Positions 34,760 through 43,400 are shown, counted from the stretch's first letter. The stretch: 64,000 bases of DNA from Trebonia kvetii (GCF_007827045.1 NZ_RPFW01000001.1:1092519-1156518), one strand, 5' to 3'. Numbers and translations: made by a program. Notes: a model not told the origin generated them from the sequence alone.

Positions 34760-36798
34760 GTGCGGCCGGCGGGAGTGGTCCACTGGTGCCAGCCGGGCTT
34801 GGGCTGGGTGACGGTCCAGCCTGCGGTTTGCTTGACCTGGTGGCAGCGTCTGCTGCGGGCGCCGGCGTTGCAGGCGTCGGTCTTGCCGCCCTTGTCGTAC
34901 GGGACCGCATGCTCGAAGTCGGACTCGCGGGCGGCGCGGGAGCAGGTCGGGAACGTGCACTGGTGGTCTCTTACCTGGACCAGGCGGCGCAGCCGGTCGC
35001 CCGGCTGGTAGGCGCTGGTCTGATAGCGGTGGTCGCAGTGATGCGTGGGCACGACGTCGAACCGCACGCTCAGCTGCCGGCCGCCGGGCAGCGTCAGTGC
35101 CCACGTTCCCGGTTTCCGCGGGGTTAGGTGCCAGTCGCCCGGCGGGGCGCCGGACCTTGGCTGGGCGGCCTGGGCTAGCTGGCGCAGACGGGTCTCGGTG
35201 ATGGTGAGGTTGACCCGTGCGGGCAGCGCGCCCAGGGCGGGCCTCGGTCCGGGGCCCGGCGGCTGCGGCCCGCCGGGTCGGCCGCGGGCGGGGCGGGCGA
35301 TGCCGTGCCCGATGGCGTACCCGTGCTCGTCCACGATGATGATTTCCCAGCGGGAGTGCGGGGAGCGGGCGGCTGCGGCGGCCAGCTGCCGGGCCAGGGC
35401 GGGGTCGAGGGGGCCGAGCAGCCGGTTGTCCCCGGCGCGTTCCGCCCGGCGCTGGAGGGTAGCCAGCGGGACCGTCACCTCGGCCAGTGGCGGGGACGGC
35501 GGTTCAGGAACTTCCTGCTCGCCCGGACCGCCGCCATCGCCGCCTAGATCCGCGATGTCGTCGTCATCGTCGCCGGGACCGGGGATGTCGTCGTCCGGGT
35601 CATCGGCAGAATGGTCAGCGTCGTCGCCGCCGGGCTCGAGGATGCGGCCGTCGTCATCGTCGCCGAGATCGGGGATGTCATCGTCGGCGTCATCGGCGGG
35701 ATCGTCATCGTCGCCGCCGCCGGGATCGGGGCCGCCGCTAATGTCGCCGGTGCCGGCGACGGGGCCGAGGCCGGGAGCCGGGCTGCCGCCGCCACCGTCA
35801 CCGCGGCCCGGTCCGGGGCCGTCGCCGTCGTCCCCGCCGAACCAGACATCATCACCATCGTGGCCGGCGGCGTCCGGGCCGGGCTCACCGGGCGGCTCCG
35901 CCCCGGCGGCGGCGGCGGCGAACGCGATCCGGTCGGCGGCCGGGACGCCGCCGAGCAGATCGAGATACGCCTGCGCCTGCAGGCGGCTGGTGTCCTGGCC
36001 GGGGAACGCCCCGGACGCCGCGTACACGGCGGCGCGGGCCGCCACGTTCGCGTGCCCCGCCAGCGCCTCGGCGGCCGGCAGGTCACGGCCGGACATGCCG
36101 ACCGTGCCGGCCTGCTCACGGAACACCGTCACCCGCGCGGCCCGCTCCGCCCGCGACCGCCGCCGCTCGGCCGCGTCCGGCGCCACCGCCAGCGCCGCCC
36201 GCCAGGCCAGGCGCTCCACCTGCGGGTAGGTCTTGCCCTCCAGCTCACCTGCGATCAGCGCCTCCGCGCGGGCCGCCTCATCCTCATCCAGGGGCTCGAA
36301 GACCTGCGCGACCAGCCGGGCCTTCGAGCGGGTCAGGATCCCGCCGGCCAGGAGGCGCCCGATGCCGGGCAGCCGCATGCCGAGTGTCCAGGCGAGGTTC
36401 GCGAGGTTCCCGGCCGACTGCGGTCCCATCGCCAGCGCCGCGGCGATCTCGTAGGTCAGCGAGTCGTCCCACCCGCCCGGCAGGTCGGTGCGGCGGCGCA
36501 GCACCGGGGCGCCGGCGTCGTCGTCGCGCATCAGCGCGCGCAGCGCGCCCAGCATGCCCGCCGCCGCCCACGACTCGACCGCCGCCCACTGCCGCACGAT
36601 CCCGACCAGGGCGTCCGCGTCCGCCTCCGCATAGAGGCCGCCCGACCCGGCGGCTGTCTCCAGCGCGACGGCGAGCGCGGCGGACGGCGCGGCCCTCTCC
36701 CACGCCCCGCCGTGCTCGAACGCGGCGAGCAGGGCGGGCAGGTCCGCGGGCCGGCCGGGCGTGCCGCCCTGCCAGTCGCCGGCTGCCTGCCAGTCCAT
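34726..36798 (-). CDS. DUF222-HNH endonuclease-like protein with long acidic insert
   Basis: A 690-residue member of the abundant actinobacterial 13E12/REP-type group. The N-terminal half is DUF222 (YEIAAALAMGPQSAGNLANL, LLAGGILTRSKARLVAQVFE). A glycine/aspartate-rich, very acidic segment of about 130 residues (roughly 300-430, runs such as GGGDDDDPADDADDD) is inserted. Then comes a C-terminal HNH domain with QCTFPTCSRAARESDFEHAV, PYDKGGKTDACN and RRCHQVKQ, carrying the zinc Cys pairs and catalytic His. These proteins often occur in many copies per genome, and their biological role is not settled. The acidic insert is unusually long. The start at 36798 has GGGGGCG upstream. Confidence 0.88.
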   Translation of the reverse strand: MDWQAAGDWQGGTPGRPADLPALLAAFEHGGAWERAAPSAALAVALETAAGSGGLYAEADADALVGIVRQWAAVESWAAAGMLGALRALMRDDDAGAPVLRRRTDLPGGWDDSLTYEIAAALAMGPQSAGNLANLAWTLGMRLPGIGRLLAGGILTRSKARLVAQVFEPLDEDEAARAEALIAGELEGKTYPQVERLAWRAALAVAPDAAERRRSRAERAARVTVFREQAGTVGMSGRDLPAAEALAGHANVAARAAVYAASGAFPGQDTSRLQAQAYLDLLGGVPAADRIAFAAAAAGAEPPGEPGPDAAGHDGDDVWFGGDDGDGPGPGRGDGGGGSPAPGLGPVAGTGDISGGPDPGGGDDDDPADDADDDIPDLGDDDDGRILEPGGDDADHSADDPDDDIPGPGDDDDDIADLGGDGGGPGEQEVPEPPSPPLAEVTVPLATLQRRAERAGDNRLLGPLDPALARQLAAAAARSPHSRWEIIIVDEHGYAIGHGIARPARGRPGGPQPPGPGPRPALGALPARVNLTITETRLRQLAQAAQPRSGAPPGDWHLTPRKPGTWALTLPGGRQLSVRFDVVPTHHCDHRYQTSAYQPGDRLRRLVQVRDHQCTFPTCSRAARESDFEHAVPYDKGGKTDACNAGARSRRCHQVKQTAGWTVTQPKPGWHQWTTPAGRTYTQEPWRYTA

Positions 36799-36904
36799 GA
36801 ACGCCCCCGTTCGAAGGGAAGATCATCTTTCAGTTACCAATCGAATACTACTGCGAGGGTCTGACATTCCGGATGCCGCGTCGACTGGACCCGTAGACCT
36901 AACC

Positions 36905-36920
36905 CCTAACGGTCGTTAGG
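36905..36920. promoter_or_regulatory. Palindrome CCTAAC-N4-GTTAGG
   Basis: CCTAACGGTCGTTAGG is a perfect 6+6 bp inverted repeat with a 4-bp centre. It lies 107 bp upstream of the HNH start and about 500 bp before the LuxR gene. It looks like a dimeric repressor site, but no cognate regulator is adjacent. Confidence 0.5.
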
Positions 36921-37268
36921 CTGCACCGTTTCCCGTCAAGCCCTGGCAAGTGCTCGCCTTCTAAGGGGTCCTGAATCCCGTCCAGGTGGGAAGCGTTACC
37001 CGGCACTCCTTGCGTACACGGCGAACCCTGCCGCCGGCGATGGGAAGGAACAGGTGCTACATCCCCTCAGCCATCGGTGATTCTCCGTTCGCCATTGAAG
37101 CGATCGCCGAGGCGGCGGCGACTGCCGCGACAGGCCGATCCCGCCACGCCTGCTTTGACTGATTAGCCCCAGTATGACCGGCGCCTTGTGCGGGCTCGTG
37201 CGGTCTTATCCCTAGGTGATGGCGTCCAATGCTTGGTGTTGCGGGTTAGTGCAGATTTTGTGCGCGAT

Positions 37269-37282
37269 TCACATAAATGTGA
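37269..37282. promoter_or_regulatory. Palindrome TCACAT-AA-ATGTGA
   Basis: A 6+6 bp inverted repeat with a 2-bp centre. It extends outward imperfectly (TGTGCGC on the left and GCGCACG on the right), giving about a 30-bp dyad. It is 130-145 bp upstream of the chosen LuxR start, a reasonable place for an operator or activator site of that gene. Confidence 0.5.
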
Positions 37283-37413
37283 GCGCACGCCTCTAAAGAA
37301 CGAATAACACCTAGCGCCGCTTGTTAGCCATATGTAATGTGGCAGGCTCAGGCTCTATGAGCAAAGGCTGCAGGGTGGCGGCTATGGGGGAAGGACTCGG
37401 CCTGGGGGGCTCT

Positions 37414-40179
37414 ATGTACGAAGAAATCGCGCCGTCGCCCGTGGGTCGCGAGGCCGAACTGTCATTGATTCAAAGGTTTCTCAGAAAAACGGCAGATATT
37501 GGCGCCGCGCTAATCGTGTCCGGGGAGCCTGGTGCCGGGAAGACTCTTGTTCTGGACCTGGCAGCGGAAATGGCGGCGGCAGCGGGGATCACGGTTCTCC
37601 GTGGACGGGGGGTTCGGTCGGAGACGGATGTCGCCTTCGGCGTTCTCAATCAGCTGCTAATCCCCCTCACGGGCTACTGCGCCGGGCTGGAGGACATGCA
37701 CCGCAGCGCGCTGAGGGCTCCGCTGGGAGCCGGCGACGGCAGTATTCCGGACAGGCTGCAGGTGTCGGCCGCCGTGATCGAGCTGCTGCACACGGTGAGA
37801 GCGGACGCACCGCTTCTCATCGTCATCGATGACCTGCCGCTGCTTGACCAGCTGAGCGCGGACATACTCGGCTTCCTGGCACGCCGCGTGTCCGGAAGCC
37901 GTATCGGGTTCCTCGGGTCATCGCGGCGCGGTGCGGACAGTTTCTTCGACGATTCCTGCTTGCCCGTGCATGAGCTGGCGCCACTGACGGAAGTAGCGGC
38001 CGGGGAACTGCTCACATCGCGTTTTCCCGCACTCGGGGCTCACGTGCGGGCGCGCATCCTGGCCGAGGCACGAGGTAACCCGCTTGCCCTGGTTGATCTC
38101 CCGGACGCCTTGAGCGAGCCGCAGCGCGCGGGAAGCGCGGCGCTCCCAGCGGCACTGCCACTGACACCCCGCCTGCTTTCCGTGTTTTCCGCGACCCTCG
38201 CGACACTCCCGGACACCGCCCGCCGGCTGCTGCTGCTCGCGGCGCTCGACGGGACGGGGGACGCACGCGTCCTTGAGGCGGCACGCGGACCCGAGCCCGG
38301 CCCGGACCCGCTGGCCATGGCTGAGCGGGCCCACCTGCTGCACCTGGACGAACTCTGGCATCGTCTTGTGTTCACCCATCCGCTGGTGCGGTCGTCGATC
38401 ATCGAGCTGGCCTCTTACGAGGAACTCCGGGCCGCGCACCATGATCTGGCCACCCTGTTCAGCGACGACCCGGACCGGTGTGCCTGGCACTCGGCGGCCG
38501 CCGGACGCGAACCCGACGAGCGCATCGCGAGCCAGCTGGAAAACGCGGCGCTGCGGAGTCTGCAAAATGGCGACGCTGCGGGAGCGGTAGCCGCGATGAC
38601 CCGCGCCTCGGGCTTCAGCGAGGATCCCACCGAGCGAGGCCGGCGACTCGCACGTGCGGCCATCACGGGCGTGGGAGTGTCCGGCGAACGGCTGCGCGCT
38701 TCCAGCCTGCTCATGGACGCGCTGCGGCAGGACGGAGATCTTAACGACTCGGTAGAGGCCAAGATCGCCGCCTCTTACCTGTTGATGACCAATGCCGGTG
38801 ACCTGGATGGGTCCCACCGGCTGCTTGTCGGTGCGGTCGGGGCAGTGACCCGCCTGGACGGCGACAGTTCGCCAGAGGTGGCGCTGTACGCCCTGATGGT
38901 GACTTGCTTCTTCGGCGGGCGGCCCGCGCTGTGGCAGCCGTTCCATGAGGCGATCGGCCGACTCGGTCCGGCAGTACCTGAAACGTTGCGGGTATGCGGC
39001 GAGACATTCGCCGATCCGGTGTCCGCGAGCGAGCAGGCACTGAGCCGCCTTTCCGTGGCGATCGACAACCTGGCCGACGACTCGGTGGAGGTGATCCGGG
39101 TTGCGCTTGCTGCGCTATTCGTCGACCGCCTCGCGGGATGCCGCGGCGCCCTCAGGAAGGTCGTGCGCGATGGGCACGCGGACGGCGGCCCTGTTGTCTC
39201 CGCCATTCACAGCCTGAACATGCTGGGGATCGACAACTTCCAGACGGGACAGTGGGACGAGGCGGCGGAATGCGCGGCCGAGAGCCTGCGGCTATGCGAA
39301 GAGCGCGACTACGTGCTGCTCGGGTACGTGGCCCGCTTTATCCAGGCGTCGGTCGCCGCGGCGCAGGGCGACTTCGCGCGAACGCGTGCGGTGACCGACG
39401 AGATGCTCGCCTGGGCGATCCCGCGTCATGTCCGGGCGATCGAGTGCTACGCCTGGCAGGCACGCGCGCTGGCCGCTGCCGGGGCCGGGGACTCTGAGGA
39501 GTCCTATCGCTGCGCGACCCAGATCGCCCCGGCCGGACATCTTCCCTCGCATACTCCGCACGTACTGTACGTGGCGCTCGACCTGGTTGAGTCCTGCATC
39601 AGGACCTACCGGCGTGCCGAGGCGGCGGCGCACGTCGCGGCCATGGAAGCGGCTGGCATCGCAGCCATCTCGCCGCGGCTGCGAATGATCGTGACCGGCT
39701 GTAAGGCAATGGTGACGGCCGATGCCAGGGCGGCACATGACCTGTTCGCCGAGGCCCTGTCGGTAGCCGAATCCGACCGTTGGTCCTTCGAACACGCCAG
39801 GCTCCAGCTCATCTACGGCGAACGCCTGCGACGTTCAGGCGCCACCCGCGAATCAAGGGCGCAACTGACCGACGCGCTCGAACGATTCGAATGGCTTGGG
39901 GCCGGCCCGTGGGCCGCACGCGCGGTGGAGGAACTCCGCGCAACCGGGCAGGCTAGAACGCGGGGAGTGCCACACGGCTCAGAACCGCTGACCGCCCGCG
40001 AGGAGCAGATCGCGGCCCTGGCGGCGGGCGGCATGCGGAACAAGGACATCGCCGAGCGGCTCTTCCTTTCCGAACGAACCGTTGCCACGCACCTTCGTCA
40101 CGTCTTCCCCAAGCTCGGCGTGACGTCACGCGCCGCGTTGCGGGACGCGCTCGCATCCGCGGCGCCGGGCGCGAGATGA
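37414..40179 (+). CDS. LAL-type LuxR transcriptional regulator
   Basis: A large ATP-binding LuxR regulator of about 921 residues. The N-terminal AAA/NB-ARC-like ATPase has PVGREAELSLIQRFL, P-loop SGEPGAGKTLVLDLA (37-44) and Walker B LLIVIDDLPLLDQ. A helical, TPR-like middle region of about 550 residues (LxLxxALxxDPxxxA-type repeats) is the presumed inducer-sensing part. The C-terminal LuxR HTH reads LTAREEQIAALAAGGMRNKD, then LFLSERTVATHLRHVFPKLG. Such regulators typically control secondary-metabolite or sugar-utilisation genes. The frame is open to 37321 (TTG, followed by a TTA codon). ATG 37414 after GGGGGG is preferred, with ATG 37384 possible. No target gene is evident. Confidence 0.9.
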   Translation: MYEEIAPSPVGREAELSLIQRFLRKTADIGAALIVSGEPGAGKTLVLDLAAEMAAAAGITVLRGRGVRSETDVAFGVLNQLLIPLTGYCAGLEDMHRSALRAPLGAGDGSIPDRLQVSAAVIELLHTVRADAPLLIVIDDLPLLDQLSADILGFLARRVSGSRIGFLGSSRRGADSFFDDSCLPVHELAPLTEVAAGELLTSRFPALGAHVRARILAEARGNPLALVDLPDALSEPQRAGSAALPAALPLTPRLLSVFSATLATLPDTARRLLLLAALDGTGDARVLEAARGPEPGPDPLAMAERAHLLHLDELWHRLVFTHPLVRSSIIELASYEELRAAHHDLATLFSDDPDRCAWHSAAAGREPDERIASQLENAALRSLQNGDAAGAVAAMTRASGFSEDPTERGRRLARAAITGVGVSGERLRASSLLMDALRQDGDLNDSVEAKIAASYLLMTNAGDLDGSHRLLVGAVGAVTRLDGDSSPEVALYALMVTCFFGGRPALWQPFHEAIGRLGPAVPETLRVCGETFADPVSASEQALSRLSVAIDNLADDSVEVIRVALAALFVDRLAGCRGALRKVVRDGHADGGPVVSAIHSLNMLGIDNFQTGQWDEAAECAAESLRLCEERDYVLLGYVARFIQASVAAAQGDFARTRAVTDEMLAWAIPRHVRAIECYAWQARALAAAGAGDSEESYRCATQIAPAGHLPSHTPHVLYVALDLVESCIRTYRRAEAAAHVAAMEAAGIAAISPRLRMIVTGCKAMVTADARAAHDLFAEALSVAESDRWSFEHARLQLIYGERLRRSGATRESRAQLTDALERFEWLGAGPWAARAVEELRATGQARTRGVPHGSEPLTAREEQIAALAAGGMRNKDIAERLFLSERTVATHLRHVFPKLGVTSRAALRDALASAAPGAR

Positions 40180-40270
40180 CGCGGCAGCCGCGGGATGATG
40201 TTGCGGCAAGGCGCGCGGATACGCAATTTGGCTGAGGCTATCCGGCCGTTCCTGCTGTCAGGCTGGGCTT

Positions 40271-40322
40271 AGTCGGGGTGGGTGCAGACTGGGGAGTCCG
40301 GCCACCCCGACTCTCAGACAAT
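40271..40322. terminator. Large hairpin, probable bidirectional terminator
   Basis: AGTCGGGGTGG (40271-40281) pairs perfectly with CCACCCCGACT (40312-40322), and a second stem, GACT-GGGG-AGTC, forms in the loop (40287-40298). It lies between the LuxR stop (40179) and the truncated tetR reading the other way, where transcripts converge. There is no U tract, as is common for actinobacterial terminators. A function as a structured RNA cannot be excluded. Confidence 0.6.
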
Positions 40323-40338
40323 TGCAGGTCCCTGAACC

Positions 40339-40530
40339 TCACGCAGTCGGCTGGCCGGCGCGCCGGCGCAGGCCCGTGATGAGCAGGTCGATGCCGAACT
40401 CGAACTGGTCGTCAAGGCTCGGGTAGAGCAGCGCCGCCAGGCGGGTGGTGTGCGGGAACTCCTGCGGCGACGCCGCGAAATAGGCGGCGCGCCAGAGGCG
40501 GTGCCTGGCCTCCACGTCGGCGGCGCGTCG
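40339..40530 (-). pseudogene. TetR regulator, C-terminal fragment only
   Basis: About 60 residues matching the end of a TetR_C-type repressor (RLWRAAYFAASPQEFPHTTR, DDQFEFGIDLLITGLRR). The helix-turn-helix and most of the ligand domain are absent. The homology stops near 40530, where glutamine-synthetase sequence begins on the other strand. It is the left side of a rearrangement scar. Confidence 0.7.
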
Positions 40531-40540
40531 AACGCGCCGC

Positions 40541-40882
40541 GACGCCAAGACCATCCGGGTGGAGAACCGGCTGGCTGGCGCCGACGCCAACCCCTACCTC
40601 ATCGTGGCCGCGACCCTCGCGGCCGACGTCGCGGGCATTATCGAGCGGGCCGAGCCCGCGCCCGAGGTCACCGGCAACGGGTACGCGCAGGGCGGCGGCG
40701 GGCCCGACTACGCCAGGTCCATGCCGGAGGCGATCGACCGGCTGCGCCGGTCGCAATTCGCCCGCGACTGGCTCGGCGAGCGGTTCATCGAGGGCTTCAC
40801 CGCCACCAGGCAGAGCCAGTACGACGCGTTCCGCACTAAGGTTCCCGACACGGAACTGCAGCGATTCTTCGACCTTGGGTGA
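40541..40882 (+). pseudogene. Glutamine synthetase-like enzyme, C-terminal fragment
   Basis: About 114 residues matching the C-terminus of the glutamine synthetase superfamily, including gamma-glutamylpolyamine synthetases: DAKTIRVENRLAGADANPYL, then IVAATLAADVAGI and ARDWLGERFIEGFTATRQ. The catalytic N-terminal three quarters are missing. It ends 4 bp before a PuuD-like amidotransferase gene. Gamma-glutamyl synthetase plus gamma-glutamyl hydrolase is the gene pair of the Puu polyamine-degradation pathway, so this is probably the remains of a puuA-like gene. Confidence 0.8.
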
Positions 40883-40886
40883 TGAC

Positions 40887-41813
40887 ATGACCAGGATCCT
40901 GGTGACCACGTGGCGGCGCGAGGGTGAGGTCTTCGGGCCGGTCCTGCGCGACATGTTCGGCGTGGAAGTCCAGTACGCACAGTCGCTCCAGCGTGCGGGG
41001 GCACAGGTCTACCTGACCCCGCAGCCGCCGGCCGGCACCGACACGGCGGAGACCTTGCGCGGCTTCGACGGCCTGCTGGTCATCGGCGGTGAGGACCTCG
41101 CGGCCGAGGTGAGCGGCGCTGAGCCTGAGGACATCGGCGAGGGCGCCTCCGCCGCGCGTGACCGCTGGGAGATCGCGCTGCTCAAGGCCGCGGTTGACGG
41201 TGATCTCCCGGTGCTCGCGATCTGCCGTGGCATGCAGCTGCTCAACGTGGCGTTCGGCGGCACCCTGCACGGCGACATCGCGGGCAGCAGCCCGCAGCAC
41301 CCGCCCGTCTCCGCTGACCGTGACGAGGCACTGGCCTTCAGGCACCTGGTCAAGTTCGAGCCAGGCAGCCTGGTCTCCCGCGCCTACCGCCGTAACGCGA
41401 AGGAGACGAACTCGCTGCATCACCAGGCGGTGAACCGGGTCGGCTCCGGGCTCGAGGTCACCGGGCGTGCCGCGGACGGCGGCGTCGAGGCGATGGAACT
41501 GCCGGAAGCGCGGTGGTGCCTGGGCGTCCAGTGGCACCCGGAACTCCTCCCCGACGATCCGCAGGAGCTAGGGCTGTTCATCGAGTTCGTGCACGCCTGC
41601 CGGGACAGGCTCGACGGCGGAGCGCGGATCTTACGGCCTTACTCGGCTGCTCTGGCCGGACTCGGCTCCGGTGACGGGGATCGGGCGAAGCAAGCACCCG
41701 TTTTGGCTGATCTAAATTGGCCCGTTGACAGTCGTGTTGTTAGCGCTCACACTCGCAGAGAAGCAATCAGACAAGGCTTTTATGTTTTCGAAGCGAAAGG
41801 ATGTGATCGCTAA
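40887..41813 (+). CDS. Class I glutamine amidotransferase, PuuD-like gamma-glutamyl hydrolase
   Basis: A 308-residue hydrolase of the peptidase C26/GATase1 family. The nucleophile elbow is VLAICRGMQLLNVAFGG (Cys), and the His-Glu pair lies in CLGVQWHPELLPDD. The N-terminus (TRILVTTWRREGEVFGPVLR) and NSLHHQAVNRVG fit gamma-glutamyl-GABA hydrolase, which frees GABA from its gamma-glutamyl conjugate. ATG 40887 is used; a TTG 12 bp earlier is in frame. The last 40 residues, after LRPYSAALAGLG, run into a promoter/operator region with different composition, so the native C-terminus may have been replaced. Its synthetase partner upstream is only a fragment. Confidence 0.82.
   Translation: MTRILVTTWRREGEVFGPVLRDMFGVEVQYAQSLQRAGAQVYLTPQPPAGTDTAETLRGFDGLLVIGGEDLAAEVSGAEPEDIGEGASAARDRWEIALLKAAVDGDLPVLAICRGMQLLNVAFGGTLHGDIAGSSPQHPPVSADRDEALAFRHLVKFEPGSLVSRAYRRNAKETNSLHHQAVNRVGSGLEVTGRAADGGVEAMELPEARWCLGVQWHPELLPDDPQELGLFIEFVHACRDRLDGGARILRPYSAALAGLGSGDGDRAKQAPVLADLNWPVDSRVVSAHTRREAIRQGFYVFEAKGCDR
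41725..41753 (+). promoter_or_regulatory. Promoter with LacI-type operator for the GH54 gene
   Basis: TTGACA (41725-41730) is followed after 17 bp by CACACT (41748-41753), giving a plausible -35/-10 pair. Between them lies TGTTAGCGCTCACA (41738-41751), close to the GCGC-centred palindromes bound by LacI-family sugar repressors in actinomycetes. It is about 190 bp upstream of the arabinofuranosidase start and inside the 3' end of the amidotransferase frame. Repression relieved by arabinose-containing sugars is inferred. Confidence 0.6.
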
Positions 41814-41936
41814 CATCAATGCAGGCGAGAGTTCGCCCGCCTGCCGTTCGCGTATTTCACCATGCCGGTAAACGGGCAGGCGGCGACCGCGGAAGAACGG
41901 CAATCCGGTTCTTAGCAGGAAAGGGCAGATTCGACG

Positions 41937-43400
41937 ATGACTGTCAAACCAAGATTCCGGCACACGAGAAAAGCCCTGCTGACGCTCGCGGCGGCGGCGG
42001 CGCTGGCCCTAGGCGGCCTGCTCGCGGGCGGCACGGGAACCACGGCACGGGCGGCGACGCAGGAGCCGTGTGACATCTACGCCGCGGGCGGCACCCCGTG
42101 CGTGGCCGCGCACAGCACCACCCGGGCGCTCTACGCCGCCTACAGCGGGCCGCTGTACCAGGTCAGGCGCTCCTCGGACAACGCGACGACCAACATCTCA
42201 CCGCTCAGCGCCGGCGGCGTGGCCAACGCCGCGACGCAAGACTCCTTCTGCTCAGGCACCAGTTGCGTCATCACCGAGATCTTCGACCAGTCAGGCAACG
42301 GCAACAACCTGACCGACGCGCCGGGCGGCGGCGCCGCGGGCGGCCCCGACGGCCTCGCGAACGCGACCGCGGCACAGGTCACGGTCGGCGGCCACAAGGC
42401 GTACGGGGTCTTCATCGCCGCGGGCGACGGCTACCGTGACGACAGCACAAGGAACATCGTCACCGGCAACAACTCGGAGAGCGAGTACGCCATCTTCGAT
42501 GGCACGCACTTCAACGGCGGCTGCTGCTTCGACTACGGCAACGCCGAGACGAACAACAACGACGACGGCGCCGGGACGATGGAGGCCATCTACTTCGGCA
42601 ACATCAAGGTCTGGGGCTTCGGCTCGGGCAACGGCCCGTGGATCATGGCCGACATGGAGAACGGGCTGTTCTCCGGGACCGCCGTGCACCTTAACTCCAA
42701 CGACCCGACCACCAATTTCCGGTTCACCACCGCGATGATCGAGGGCGGCCAGAACCAGTGGGCCATCCTCGGCGGCAACGCCCAGTCGGGCGGCCTCGCC
42801 ACCGACTTCAGCGGGGTGCGGCCCTCGGGTTACAACCCGATGAAGAAGCAGGGCGCGATCATTCTCGGCATCGGCGGCGACAACAGCAAGGGCGCGGCCG
42901 GCACCTTCTACGAGGGCGTCATGACGACCGGCTATGCCTCTGCCTCCACTGAGGCCTCGGTCCAGGCCAACATCGTCGCGGCCGGTTACAACACCGGAAG
43001 CGGCGGCGGCGGTGCTACCGGCACGATCGTGTCCGGGGTCAGCAGCTCCGCCTGCATGGACAACAACAACGGCAGCGGCGCCAACGGCAACAAGGTGCAG
43101 ATCTGGGCGTGCGACGGCTTCGCCCCCGCACAGAACTGGACCGTCAACGCCAACGGCACCATCACCATCGACGGCGGCTGCCTGGACATCACCGGCGCCA
43201 ACTTCAACAACGGCACGCTCGTCGAGCTGTGGACCTGCAATGGAGGCTCCAACCAGCAGTGGACGGCGCAGAACGGGGCACTGGTCAACCCCGCCTCGGG
43301 TAAGTGCCTCGATGATCCCAACGGGAGCACCACCAACGGCACGCAGCTGCAGATATGGTCCTGCAGCGGCGCCTCCAACCAGAAATGGTCAGTGCCGTAG
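41937..43400 (+). CDS. Secreted GH54 alpha-L-arabinofuranosidase with ricin-type lectin domain
   Basis: A 487-residue exported enzyme. A twin-basic signal peptide (about 1-39, cleavage after ARA) leads to the GH54 (ArabFuran-catal) domain: CDIYAAGGTPCVAAHSTTRA with its first disulfide, ITEIFDQSGNGNNL, GGCCFDYGNAETNNNDDG with the rare Cys-Cys pair, the nucleophile Glu in GTMEAIYFGN, and the second catalytic Asp in GIGGDNSKG. A GSGGGG linker (about 351) joins a ricin-B-type beta-trefoil with three QxW-type repeats (AQNWTV, NQQWTA, NQKWSV). In fungal GH54 enzymes the C-terminal module is an arabinose-binding CBM42; here it is a generic RICIN domain. It should release arabinose from arabinoxylan or arabinan. 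Confidence 0.93.
   Translation: MTVKPRFRHTRKALLTLAAAAALALGGLLAGGTGTTARAATQEPCDIYAAGGTPCVAAHSTTRALYAAYSGPLYQVRRSSDNATTNISPLSAGGVANAATQDSFCSGTSCVITEIFDQSGNGNNLTDAPGGGAAGGPDGLANATAAQVTVGGHKAYGVFIAAGDGYRDDSTRNIVTGNNSESEYAIFDGTHFNGGCCFDYGNAETNNNDDGAGTMEAIYFGNIKVWGFGSGNGPWIMADMENGLFSGTAVHLNSNDPTTNFRFTTAMIEGGQNQWAILGGNAQSGGLATDFSGVRPSGYNPMKKQGAIILGIGGDNSKGAAGTFYEGVMTTGYASASTEASVQANIVAAGYNTGSGGGGATGTIVSGVSSSACMDNNNGSGANGNKVQIWACDGFAPAQNWTVNANGTITIDGGCLDITGANFNNGTLVELWTCNGGSNQQWTAQNGALVNPASGKCLDDPNGSTTNGTQLQIWSCSGASNQKWSVP

Larger units (their letters stand above)
36799..37413. other. Gene-free stretch before the LAL regulator
   Basis: About 600 bp between the divergent HNH and LuxR genes, with lower GC than its surroundings (especially 37230-37320) and no convincing long frame. 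It contains two palindromes, listed separately, and a doubtful 40-codon ATG frame (37040-37162) with no clear ribosome site and weak third-position GC bias. It is probably promoter and 5' leader for both flanking genes. I see no tRNA or recognisable ncRNA. Confidence 0.6.

Noticed and set aside
35045..36229. Long Ser/Pro-rich plus-strand frame
   Set aside because: Antisense shadow of the acidic DUF222-HNH gene; the composition follows from its Asp/Gly codons.
37321..37413. TTG start with a TTA codon implying bldA control of the LAL regulator
   Set aside because: The ATG at 37414 has a strong ribosome site and directly precedes the conserved domain; the upstream codons are more likely leader sequence.
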